DNA of 64,000 bases from an uncultured Pedobacter sp. (lineage in GTDB: Bacteria > Bacteroidota > Bacteroidia > Sphingobacteriales > Sphingobacteriaceae): positions 72,884 through 136,883 of the forward strand of contig NZ_CAMLIG010000010.1 of the NCBI RefSeq assembly GCF_946480185.1. The letters run 5' to 3'. The notes beneath the pieces are model-generated. The model was not told where the DNA came from and made no database searches. It worked only from the letters and a program-made list of their open reading frames with translations. The position numbers were made by a program, and so were the translations under genes. Below, piece after piece: positions 18,235 to 26,694 of this stretch. Numbering within the stretch: position 1 is the stretch's first letter; each line of letters starts with the position of its first letter.

Positions 18235-20043
18235 ATGATCAAAAAATTATTATTACTAAGTACCTTCCTTTGCTGTTTAACGCTGTTTTCTTGCGGACAA
18301 GATCATGTAGAAAGCGAAAACTGGCTTACAAAATTTAAACAAGCCGGCGAAAGCACTGTGGTTTTAAACAATAACGAATCAATAATTCCGCTTCTGCATC
18401 TCGAAAAAAGAAACATTGCTTTGGTTGATTTAGGTTTTAGCCCCTTTTCTGTTTTCGACAGTATTTTAAATAAATACAGTAAAGTGCAATATTTTGATGG
18501 GAAACAGGAATTCGCGAGCAGGCCTTTAAACAAGCAGCTAGACGACTTGAAATACTATAATACCGTTATTGTTAGCCTTTCGGATTCTACGGTTTTTAAT
18601 GAAGACGTTTTAAATTTTATAGCCGAGTTAGACCGTAAACAGGAATTAATTGTTGCACTTTTTGGGGATCCTAAAAATTTAGCAAAACTAGAAAACATTA
18701 ATTCCCCAGTGATTTGGTGCCCTCAAAACACAAAGGAAGGAGCAAATTTTAGCGCTCAGCTAATTTTTGGCGGTGTAGAAACACAAAATGTACTACTACA
18801 AAGTTATTCTACAAAATATCAGGCTGGAGCCGGAAGCAAAACTCAGAAAATACGATTTGAGTACACTGTACCCGAAGATGCAGGGATTAATATTGAGGAT
18901 TTAAAAGAAATAGACGCCATCGCAGCCGAAGCCATCAGTAAAAAAGCAACGCCAGGTTGCGTTGTGTTTGTAGCTAAAGACGGTAAAGTAATTTACAACA
19001 AAGCGTACGGAACCCACACTTATGATAGTGATGCGCAAAAAGAACGTGTGGATGACATTTTTGATTTAGCTTCAGTAACCAAAACTTCTGCCACAACTAT
19101 AGAAGCCATGCGCCTTTATGAAACCAAAAAACTAAATTTAGATACTACCATAAGCACCTATTTAGCGCAGACTAGAAATACCGATAAAAGTACCATTAAA
19201 GTCCGCGAACTTTTGCTGCACCAAGCCGGTTTTATACCTTACATTCCGTTTTTCGCCAGTTTAAAGCCCGAAGATTTCCGGAGAGATTCCTCTGAAACTT
19301 ATAATGTTAAAGTTGCCGATAGCTTTTACATGAAAAAAAGTTATTATAAAGATGTGATGTGGCAAACCATGCTTAAAAGCCCACTTAAAACACGCGGAAA
19401 ATATGTTTACAGCGATTTGAGCATGTATTTTTTGAAAGAGGTTTTAGAAACAATTACCAAAACTCCTTTAGAAAAATATGTTTCCGAAAATTTTTATAAA
19501 CCTTTGGGTATGTACACTACAGGTTTTAATCCGCGTTACCGTTTCTTAAAATCGCAGATTGTACCTACTGAAAACGATACTTATTTCCGCCATACTTTAT
19601 TATGGGGCTACGTTCACGATCAAGGCGCAGCAATGGTTGGCGGAGTTTCTGGGCATGCCGGTCTATTTTCCAATGCTTCCGATTTGGCAATTATTTACCA
19701 GATGCTTTTAAACAAAGGCACTTACGGTGGCGAAACTTACCTACAGCCAGAAACTGTTGAGCTATTTACTGCAAAACAATCGAACATAAGCCGCAGAGGT
19801 TTAGGTTTCGATAGATATGATGCGGAATCAAAAAATGGATATCCTTCTAAGCTGGCATCGCCACAAACTTTCGGGCATACAGGCTACACCGGAACAGCGG
19901 TTTGGGTTGATCCGAAAGAAAACCTGGTTTATATTTTCTTGTCAAATCGGGTTAATCCAACGGTAAACAACCGGCTCTCTACTTTGGATATCCGTCCGAG
20001 AATACAGGATGTGATTTACCGAGCGATACAAAAAGCCAAATAA
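18235..20043 (+). CDS. Serine beta-lactamase-like lipoprotein hydrolase with GH3-C-like N-terminal region
   Basis: A lipoprotein signal (LTLFSC) is followed by about 200 residues resembling the C-terminal domain of GH3 glycosidases (STVVLNNNESIIPL, VIVSLSDS), then a class C beta-lactamase/esterase domain with S280-V-T-K283, Y392-S-D394 and H548-T-G550. Bacteroidota often carry a longer protein in which a full GH3 beta-N-acetylhexosaminidase is fused to this domain; here the catalytic GH3 N-domain is absent. It probably acts on cell-wall or ester substrates in the periplasm; antibiotic hydrolysis cannot be assumed. The ATG at 18235 is chosen because it begins the signal peptide; an in-frame ATG lies at 18166. 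Confidence 0.83.
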   Translation: MIKKLLLLSTFLCCLTLFSCGQDHVESENWLTKFKQAGESTVVLNNNESIIPLLHLEKRNIALVDLGFSPFSVFDSILNKYSKVQYFDGKQEFASRPLNKQLDDLKYYNTVIVSLSDSTVFNEDVLNFIAELDRKQELIVALFGDPKNLAKLENINSPVIWCPQNTKEGANFSAQLIFGGVETQNVLLQSYSTKYQAGAGSKTQKIRFEYTVPEDAGINIEDLKEIDAIAAEAISKKATPGCVVFVAKDGKVIYNKAYGTHTYDSDAQKERVDDIFDLASVTKTSATTIEAMRLYETKKLNLDTTISTYLAQTRNTDKSTIKVRELLLHQAGFIPYIPFFASLKPEDFRRDSSETYNVKVADSFYMKKSYYKDVMWQTMLKSPLKTRGKYVYSDLSMYFLKEVLETITKTPLEKYVSENFYKPLGMYTTGFNPRYRFLKSQIVPTENDTYFRHTLLWGYVHDQGAAMVGGVSGHAGLFSNASDLAIIYQMLLNKGTYGGETYLQPETVELFTAKQSNISRRGLGFDRYDAESKNGYPSKLASPQTFGHTGYTGTAVWVDPKENLVYIFLSNRVNPTVNNRLSTLDIRPRIQDVIYRAIQKAK

Positions 20044-20081
20044 TACGAACAAAAAGGCTTCGTTTTTGTTAATTAATTATT

Positions 20082-20558
20082 ATGGATAAAATTAAAAGTA
20101 CATTAAAAATAACCGTTGCGCTTTTACTAATGGTTTTCATCACTTCATGTTCAAAAAAAGTAGTGAGCCCCGAAGTTGCAAAATTGCAATCGCAACAGGA
20201 ACTTTTAGATCTTAACAGCAAACTGAACAAGCTAAATTTATCGCTCGAAAAAAAGTTAGCAACTGTAAAGGGATTAATTAAAGACGTTGAAAAAGCAAAT
20301 AAAAGAGCAAGTAACTCTGCCGATGACGCTAAAAAAAGGTCTGCGGAATTATCTAAAAATCCGGGCGACAGTCGTGTGGCTTCAAAAGCAGAAAGAGCAT
20401 CGAAAAGAGCCGCCAAAGACGTAAAAAGAGCTGCCAAACTTAACAGTAAATTAAGTGACGCTAATGATGAGGTGAAGGATTTGCAAAAAGACATTAAAGA
20501 CACGCAATCTAAATTAGACGACCTTCAATCTAAAATTAACTTTGTGCCCAACCAATAA
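20082..20558 (+). CDS. Lysine-rich coiled-coil lipoprotein, function unknown
   Basis: A 158-residue protein with a lipoprotein signal (MVFITSC, Cys at about residue 23) followed by an almost uninterrupted heptad pattern rich in Lys, Ala and Ser (LNSKLNKLNLSLEKK to DLQSKLDDLQSK). It resembles Lpp-like or spacer lipoproteins only in general character, and I do not recognise the family. It begins 38 bp after the hydrolase gene on the same strand. Confidence 0.7.
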   Translation: MDKIKSTLKITVALLLMVFITSCSKKVVSPEVAKLQSQQELLDLNSKLNKLNLSLEKKLATVKGLIKDVEKANKRASNSADDAKKRSAELSKNPGDSRVASKAERASKRAAKDVKRAAKLNSKLSDANDEVKDLQKDIKDTQSKLDDLQSKINFVPNQ

Positions 20559-20666
20559 CCAACCGCGGAAAGCAACAATGAAATTGATGTTTAATGTTAC
20601 ATTAAATTTACTTTAGTACCGGTTAAATAGCTTTATTTTGACGCCGTTACCTCAATAGAATAAAAA

Positions 20667-21809
20667 ATGAAAATAGGGATTGTTTGTTATCCAACCTTTG
20701 GCGGTAGTGGTGTAGTAGCCACCGAGTTAGGAAAAGCACTTGCAGATAATGGGCACCAAGTCCATTTTATAACTTATAGCCAGCCAGCCAGATTAGATTT
20801 TTTCTCCGAAAATCTATTTTATCACGAAGTTTCGGTTTCACAATACCCATTGTTTGATTACGCACCTTATGAGCTGGCGCTTTCCAGCAAAATGGTAGAC
20901 GTTGTGCGGTTTGAAAAATTGGATATTTTACATGTTCATTATGCCATTCCACATGCTTCCGCTGCTTTTATGGCAAAACAAATTTTGGGAACGTTTGGCA
21001 TTCATATTCCTGTAGTAACCACACTACACGGTACAGATATTACTTTAGTGGGCAGAGACGTTACCTACAAACCCGTGGTTACGTTTTCTATCAACCAATC
21101 AGATGGAGTTACGGCAGTATCGGAAGATTTAAAAAAATCAACTTACGATCATTTTGAAATTACCAAAGAGATTAAGGTAATTCCAAATTTTATCGACCAT
21201 AACCGTTTCAGCTTAAAACCTAAAGATCACTTTAAAAAGGCGATTGCACCACAGGGAGAGCGTATTTTAGCACATACTTCTAACTTCCGTAAAGTAAAAC
21301 GTACGCGTGATGTAATGTATATTTTTCAACAGGTTTTAAAAAAGGTGCCCGCTAAACTTTTAATGGTGGGCGATGGTCCGGATCGTGTAAACTGCGAGCA
21401 AATTGCCAGAGATTTAGGGGTTTGCGAACATGTACGTTTTTTGGGCAAGCAAGATGCTGTAGAAGAAATTCTCTCTGTATCTGATTTGTTTTTGATGCCT
21501 TCAGAATCAGAAAGTTTTGGTTTGGCCGCTTTAGAAGCAATGGCCTGTAAAGTCCCTGTTGTTTCCTCAAACACCGGCGGTTTGCCAGAATTAAATGTTG
21601 ATGGCGTAACCGGCTTTATGGATAACGTTGGCGATGTAGAAGGCATGGCAAAACATGCTATCTATATTTTAGAAAACGACGAGCGCTTAAACCAATTCAA
21701 AGAAAATGCCCTAAACCGAGCCAAAGAGTTTGATTTAGACCGGATTTTACCAATGTATGAAAATTTTTATAACGAGGTTATTGAAAAAAGCAAAGCCGCG
21801 GTGGTTTAA
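20667..21809 (+). CDS. bshA: N-acetyl-alpha-D-glucosaminyl L-malate synthase (bacillithiol synthesis)
   Basis: A GT4-family retaining glycosyltransferase that joins GlcNAc from UDP-GlcNAc to L-malate, the first step to bacillithiol. MKIGIVCYPTFGGSGVVATELGKALA at the start, the HVHYAIPHA segment, TTLHGTDITLVG and the C-terminal EX7E motif region PSESESFGLAALEAMA are characteristic of BshA. Length 380 agrees. bshB and bshC are not in the window. Confidence 0.95.
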   Translation: MKIGIVCYPTFGGSGVVATELGKALADNGHQVHFITYSQPARLDFFSENLFYHEVSVSQYPLFDYAPYELALSSKMVDVVRFEKLDILHVHYAIPHASAAFMAKQILGTFGIHIPVVTTLHGTDITLVGRDVTYKPVVTFSINQSDGVTAVSEDLKKSTYDHFEITKEIKVIPNFIDHNRFSLKPKDHFKKAIAPQGERILAHTSNFRKVKRTRDVMYIFQQVLKKVPAKLLMVGDGPDRVNCEQIARDLGVCEHVRFLGKQDAVEEILSVSDLFLMPSESESFGLAALEAMACKVPVVSSNTGGLPELNVDGVTGFMDNVGDVEGMAKHAIYILENDERLNQFKENALNRAKEFDLDRILPMYENFYNEVIEKSKAAVV

Positions 21810-21849
21810 GGGTTTTTGAAAAACAATGTTCATCACCTGTGGCGGCCAA

Positions 21850-21960
21850 CAGTCCCGCTTTTCATTACAAATACTCATTCCGCCTGCCTGCGGTAGGCAG
21901 GCAGGCTCCATTGTGGGTTTTTCATTACAATCGGGTTTAGGAACATTAGCTTGTGCCATA
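21850..21960. repeat. Palindromic intergenic repeat with flanking direct repeats
   Basis: Positions 21882-21906 form a GC-rich dyad: gcctgcctgc, a short centre, then aggcaggcaggc. On either side is the word ttttcattacaa (about 21859-21870 and 21919-21930). The small open frame across it reads FSLQ twice and is a by-product of the repeat. This resembles a mobile or REP-type intergenic element rather than a gene. Confidence 0.55.
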
Positions 21961-22062
21961 GGAAATCCCAAATTATTTAATTTAAAAAAAAGATACGTTA
22001 AAGACAGTTACTCAGACAAATTATCGCCCAACTAAAACCGCTAACTTTCGCAGCCGATAAAG

Positions 22063-22735
22063 GGTAGCTCCTACGGAGCACAACAACTATATCCAGCTGA
22101 GCTTACAAAGCGGTAGCTCCTACGGAGCAGTATCAAGATTCTCTAAATTTATTATAGATTTCTTTTGAACTAAGGAACGTCACAGTGTTATGCCAAAGAC
22201 TGATATTTCATATAAAACAGTACGGAATGACGTTAATTGTCTGTTGGTGATTTTTTGGCTTTTTCCATTGAAATCCAAACCCCTCCGCACCAACCTTAAA
22301 GCCTCGTAGAGGCTACCGCTTTGTAAGTCCCCCGTCAACATACTCAACCTGAAATGCTCCGTAGGGGCTACCCAAACCACTTTATAGGCAAAACAACCTA
22401 GGTGCTAGCTCCTACGGAGCAGTATCGAAACTCTCTAAATTTATTATAGATTTCTTTTGAACTAGGGAACGTCACAGTGTTATGCCAAAGCCTGATATTT
22501 CATATAAAACAGTACGGAATGACGTTAATTGTCTGTTGGTGATTTTTTGGCTTTTCCATTGAAATATACACACCAACCTTAAAGCCTCGTAGAGGCTACC
22601 GCTTTGTAAGTCCCCCGTCAATATACTCAACTTGAAATGCTCCGTAGGAGCTACCCAAACCACTTTATAGGTAAAACACCCTAGGCGCTAGCTCCTACGC
22701 AGCAGTATCAAAGCTCTCTATATTTATTATACTTA
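22063..22735. repeat. Cluster of GCTCC-TAC-GGAGC palindromes with a ~290-bp tandem duplication
   Basis: The word GTAGCTCCTACGGAGCA occurs at about 22064-22080 and 22113-22129, and with few changes near 22406 and 22690; inverted copies (TGCTCCGTAGGGGCTACC type) lie at 22355-22372 and about 22638-22655. A unit running from ctctaaatttattatag (22141) is repeated at 22433 (292 bp later) and begins a third time, in degraded form, at 22716 (283 bp later). The two full units are almost identical apart from a 9-bp deletion. An inverted pair cttacaaagcggtag (22102-22116) / ctaccgctttgtaag (22313-22327) adds further folding. Together with the preceding element this explains the roughly 1-kb gap between bshA and polA. 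Confidence 0.85.
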
Positions 22736-22848
22736 TTTAAACAAATCCTCTAGAGAATCCTAAACAAATAACCCCAAACCCAAAATATTAGCCCTAAAAC
22801 ATTAAATTTGGAAAAACCCTTTTTCCAAAGGCAAAATAAAAATCAAAC

Positions 22849-25662
22849 ATGTCGAAAAAACTCTTTCTTTTAGATGGAATGGCGCTGGTTTACCGGGCAC
22901 ATTTCGCGTTAAGCAAAAATCCAAGATTCACCTCTCATGGCATCAACACCTCTGCGGTGATGGGCTTTACCAACACTTTATTAGAGGTCTTAAAAAAAGA
23001 AAGACCATCGCATATCGCCGTAGTTTTTGATACGGATGCAAAAACAGAACGCCATACTGATTTTGAAGCCTATAAAGGTCACCGACAAGCAATGCCCGAA
23101 GATTTATCGGCCGCTTTACCCTATGTGGTGAAACTCATACAAGGTTTCAATATTCCAGTAATCACCTCGGATGGGTTTGAGGCAGATGACGTAATTGGTA
23201 CGCTGGCCAAACAAGCCGAAAAAGAAGGCTATACCGTTTACTGTATGACGCCCGATAAGGATTTTGCACAATTGGTTTCAGAAAATATTTACATCTACAA
23301 ACCCGCTAGAATGGGTAACGACATGGAAATTTTGGGCGTAAAAGAGGTTTTGGCGAAATGGGAAATTGAGCATGTACACCAAGTTATTGATATTTTAGGT
23401 TTATGGGGCGATGCGGTGGATAACATTCCCGGAATCCCAGGAATTGGCGAAAAAACTGCTAAAAGTTTAATTAAAACTTACGGTTCTATGGAAAATATTA
23501 TTGCCAACAGCCACGAGTTAAAAGGAAAGCAAAGAGAAAACGTAGAAAATTTTGCAGAACAAGGTTTGCTTTCAAAAAAACTGGCAACAATTTTATTGGA
23601 TGCACCGGTTGAGTTTCATGAAGAAAGTTTTAGAATTGGTCCGCCAAATAAAGAAGCCTTGGAGCCCCTTTTTGCAGAATTAGAATTTAGAACTTTAGGT
23701 CGCAGGGTTTTTGGTGAAGATTTCAGTATAAGCGATGTAAAAGGAAATACTAGCGGTCAAATGGATTTATTTGGCAAACCAACAGAAGCGCAAGGAATTA
23801 CCAATATTAACATTACACCAGCCCAAGCCGGCACTTTTGTAGAAGGTGGAAAAAACATCGAAAATACGCCTCACGCTTATTATTTAATGGATGATAAAGA
23901 AAAAAGAGCCGAGTTAATTAAACTTTTGGAACAGCAAAAAGCTTTTTGTTTTGATACCGAAACCACCGGGATTGATGCAAATAATGCGGAGTTGGTGGGG
24001 CTTTCTTTCAGTTTTAAACCGGGCGAAGCTTATTACGTTCCCGTTCCTTTCGATCAGGAAGAATGTAAGAAAATCGTTCATGAATTTGCAGATGTGCTAC
24101 AGACGCCATCCATCAAAAAAATTGGGCAAAATCTTAAATACGACATCCTGATTTTGAAATGGTACGGTGTAGAAGTTGCCGGTGAACTTTTTGACACCAT
24201 GTTGGCACATTATCTTTTAGACCCCGATACCCGTCATAATATGGATGTTTTGGCCGAAAATTATTTGGGCTATACACCCGTTTCTATTACAGAACTCATC
24301 GGTAAAAAAGGAAAAAACCAAGGAAATATGCGTGATATTGACGTAGAAACGGTAAAAGAATACGCCGCCGAAGACGCTGATATCACTTTGCAACTTCATG
24401 ATGTTTTTGCGCCAATGTTGCAGGAATCAAACGCTACTAAACTACTTTCCGAGGTAGAAAATCCGCTGATTTATGTATTGGCAGCTATGGAAATTGAGGG
24501 CGTACGCATTGATATGGAACAATTGCAAAATTATTCCATAGATTTGGAAAAAGACATTACCCGCTTAGAAGCTTCTGTTTATGAAAAAGCGGGCGTAAAA
24601 TTCAATTTGGCCTCGCCTAAACAATTGGGAGAAGTTTTGTTTGATAAGCTAAAATTGGATGATAAAGCCAAGAAAACCAAAACCGGTCAATACCAAACTG
24701 GTGAAGATATTTTGTTGGCTTTAGCGCCAAAATCTGACATTGTGCAGGATATTGTGGATTTTAGGCAGTTGTGTAAACTCAAATCCACTTATGTGGATGC
24801 TTTGCCTTTGTTGATTAACCCAAAAACTGGCAGAGTGCATACTTCTTACAACCAAGCCGTTGCTGCAACCGGAAGGTTAAGTTCTAACAATCCAAACCTG
24901 CAAAACATCCCAATTAGAACCGCTCGTGGGCGAGAAGTGAGGAAAGCTTTTATCCCTAGAGATGAAAACCATATTTTGCTTTCTGCGGATTATTCGCAAA
25001 TTGAATTACGGATAATTGCCGAAATTAGTGAGGACCCAAATATGATGGAAGCTTTTGTGCAGGGTTTGGATATCCACACCGCAACGGCCGCAAAGGTTTA
25101 TGGCATTGGTTTAGATGAAGTAACTTCAGACCAGCGCCGAAACGCGAAGGCGGTAAACTTTGGAATCATTTACGGTCAGTCCGCTTTTGGTTTGTCGCAA
25201 ACTTTGGGTATCCCGAGAAAAGAAGCGGCAGAAATTATCGAAAATTATTTTGAGCAGTACGCCGGCATTAAAAAATATATGGCCGATACCATGAATTTCG
25301 CCCGTGAAAACGGTTATGTGGAAACCATTATGGGCCGGAGACGATATTTAAGAGACATCAATTCGGCAAACCAAACTGTGCGTGGTTTTGCCGAACGAAA
25401 TGCAATTAACGCCCCAATCCAAGGTTCCGCTGCGGATATGATCAAAGTTGCAATGATCCAAATTCATAAAGACATTATTGACCAAAAACTACAATCAAAA
25501 ATGACCATGCAGGTGCATGATGAATTGGTGTTTGATGTGCTGATTTCTGAGAAAGAACAGATGAAAAAGATTATCAAAAACAGAATGCAGAATGCTATTA
25601 AAACCAAAGTTCCGTTGTTGGTAGAAGTTGGGGAAGGTTTGAATTGGTTGGAGGCGCATTAG
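22849..25662 (+). CDS. polA: DNA polymerase I
   Basis: Replication and repair polymerase that removes RNA primers and fills gaps. It has a 5'-nuclease domain at about residues 1-290 (FEADDVIG, DNIPGIPGIGEKTA), a 3'-5' exonuclease domain with DTETTG at about 367 and YAAEDADITLQL, so proofreading looks intact, and a family A polymerase domain with motif A SADYSQIELR (about 712), motif B RRNAKAVNFGIIYG (about 762) and motif C QVHDE (about 887). The 937-residue length is typical. A -7-like TAAATTTG lies at 22803-22810 without a clear TTG upstream. Confidence 0.98.
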   Translation: MSKKLFLLDGMALVYRAHFALSKNPRFTSHGINTSAVMGFTNTLLEVLKKERPSHIAVVFDTDAKTERHTDFEAYKGHRQAMPEDLSAALPYVVKLIQGFNIPVITSDGFEADDVIGTLAKQAEKEGYTVYCMTPDKDFAQLVSENIYIYKPARMGNDMEILGVKEVLAKWEIEHVHQVIDILGLWGDAVDNIPGIPGIGEKTAKSLIKTYGSMENIIANSHELKGKQRENVENFAEQGLLSKKLATILLDAPVEFHEESFRIGPPNKEALEPLFAELEFRTLGRRVFGEDFSISDVKGNTSGQMDLFGKPTEAQGITNINITPAQAGTFVEGGKNIENTPHAYYLMDDKEKRAELIKLLEQQKAFCFDTETTGIDANNAELVGLSFSFKPGEAYYVPVPFDQEECKKIVHEFADVLQTPSIKKIGQNLKYDILILKWYGVEVAGELFDTMLAHYLLDPDTRHNMDVLAENYLGYTPVSITELIGKKGKNQGNMRDIDVETVKEYAAEDADITLQLHDVFAPMLQESNATKLLSEVENPLIYVLAAMEIEGVRIDMEQLQNYSIDLEKDITRLEASVYEKAGVKFNLASPKQLGEVLFDKLKLDDKAKKTKTGQYQTGEDILLALAPKSDIVQDIVDFRQLCKLKSTYVDALPLLINPKTGRVHTSYNQAVAATGRLSSNNPNLQNIPIRTARGREVRKAFIPRDENHILLSADYSQIELRIIAEISEDPNMMEAFVQGLDIHTATAAKVYGIGLDEVTSDQRRNAKAVNFGIIYGQSAFGLSQTLGIPRKEAAEIIENYFEQYAGIKKYMADTMNFARENGYVETIMGRRRYLRDINSANQTVRGFAERNAINAPIQGSAADMIKVAMIQIHKDIIDQKLQSKMTMQVHDELVFDVLISEKEQMKKIIKNRMQNAIKTKVPLLVEVGEGLNWLEAH

Positions 25663-25711
25663 GAGCCTATATTAATAAATCCGTGGATTACAAATCCGCT
25701 TTATTGGATAA

Positions 25712-25740
25712 TTCGACATGCTCTATCGGAACATGTCGAA
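25712..25740. repeat. Inverted repeat between polA and fic
   Basis: TTCGACATG (25712-25720) and CATGTCGAA (25732-25740) form a perfect 9-bp stem with an 11-base loop. No T-tract follows, so it is not a typical terminator; the wording fits the dispersed repeat family, but a role as mRNA stem-loop is possible. Confidence 0.5.
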
Positions 25741-25773
25741 CAGCCTAGATAGTAAAGACAAGTTTAAATTGCT

Positions 25774-26331
25774 ATGAAAAACATAGACAAAACAAGTTTA
25801 GAAAACGCTTATCGATTATTCGAATCAGGAGATATCGATAGTATTGAAATCGGCACAACCAAAGGTTTGCAACAAATTCATACTTACTTGTTTGTGGGCT
25901 TATATAATTTTGCAGGAAAAATCCGTACAAAAAATATAGCTAAAGGAGGTTTTAGATTCGCTACTGCTTTATACCTAAAAGAAATACTGGCAAAAATTGA
26001 AGAAATGCCAGAACAAACTTTCGAAGAAATAATTGCTAAATACGTAGAAATGAACATTGCTCATCCTTTTATGGAAGGTAATGGCAGAACAATGCGGATT
26101 TGGTTAGATATGATTTTGAAATCAAACCTCAAAAAATTAGTTAATTGGCAATTTATTGATAAAACACTCTATTTACAGGCAATGGAAAGAAGTCCGATTA
26201 ATGATTTGGAGCTAAGAACACTCCTCTCCGCAAACTTAAGCGAAGACATCAATAACCGAGAAATTATTTTCAAAGGCATCGAGCAATCTTACTATTACGA
26301 AGGGTATCAAAAAGAAAATGATGATGAATAA
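25774..26331 (+). CDS. Class III Fic family protein (predicted AMP transferase with C-terminal inhibitory helix)
   Basis: Fic proteins usually transfer AMP to target proteins. The full catalytic motif [12 protein letters not shown] is at residues 97-108, with H97 catalytic. The C-terminus carries SYYYEG (172-177), matching the (S/T)xxxE(G/N) self-inhibition motif of class III Fic proteins such as the Neisseria enzyme. At 185 residues it is a single Fic domain. It needs no separate antitoxin, and none is seen nearby. Targets are unknown; gyrase has been reported for related proteins. Confidence 0.88.
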   Translation: MKNIDKTSLENAYRLFESGDIDSIEIGTTKGLQQIHTYLFVGLYNFAGKIRTKNIAKGGFRFATALYLKEILAKIEEMPEQTFEEIIAKYVEMNIAHPFMEGNGRTMRIWLDMILKSNLKKLVNWQFIDKTLYLQAMERSPINDLELRTLLSANLSEDINNREIIFKGIEQSYYYEGYQKENDDE

Positions 26332-26694
26332 TCCCGCTGTTCGAAGCTTAGCAGAGCTCATCCAAACAGTTTCGGGGAAACCCATATTATATTGATTGCT
26401 CATAAATATTATAAAAATACTAGACCAATCAAGCCACCATTTGCTTCTTTTCTCAAATTTATTCCGTTTTTTAAACACAAAAATCCCAGTGAAAACGTAC
26501 ATTATACATGTGTCAATTTTGTTTTAATCCATTTTCATAAAAAAGACAAAGTTCAATTCTTTGTTTTTTCAAAAAATCGTATCAAACACCCCTGTTCTTT
26601 GCCAATTGTATAATTTTATGCTTTAAAAAACTTTATTGCTGCCAGCATTGAATTTTAAAAAAGAAACGCTAATTTAAAGGACACAAAAATAATC
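26332..26694. other. Non-coding gap between fic and glgA
   Basis: A 363-bp AT-rich stretch. The first 30 bases (tgttcgaagcttagcagagc) resemble dispersed repeat wording. Short open frames here are low-complexity and unlike proteins. No good TAnnTTTG promoter with TTG partner is visible; aaaggacac just before the glgA ATG may be a weak ribosome binding site. Confidence 0.5.

Noticed and set aside
20048..20070. AACAAAAA / TTTTTGTT hairpin between the hydrolase and coiled-coil lipoprotein genes
   Set aside because: The stem is almost all A-T and has no T-tract outside the stem; too weak to call a terminator.
21826..22035. 69-codon plus-strand frame after bshA
   Set aside because: It spans the palindromic repeat and reads FSLQ twice from a DNA direct repeat; it looks like repeat translation, not a protein.
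22180..22663. Two small minus-strand open frames (22180-22380 and 22472-22663) with near-identical products (MVWVAPTEHF...)
   Set aside because: They lie wholly inside the two copies of the duplicated repeat and are alike only because the DNA is duplicated. There is no ribosome binding site or known family.
26392..26613. 73-codon frame before glgA
   Set aside because: Low-complexity AT-rich translation with no homology that I recognise; the region looks like an untranslated gap.
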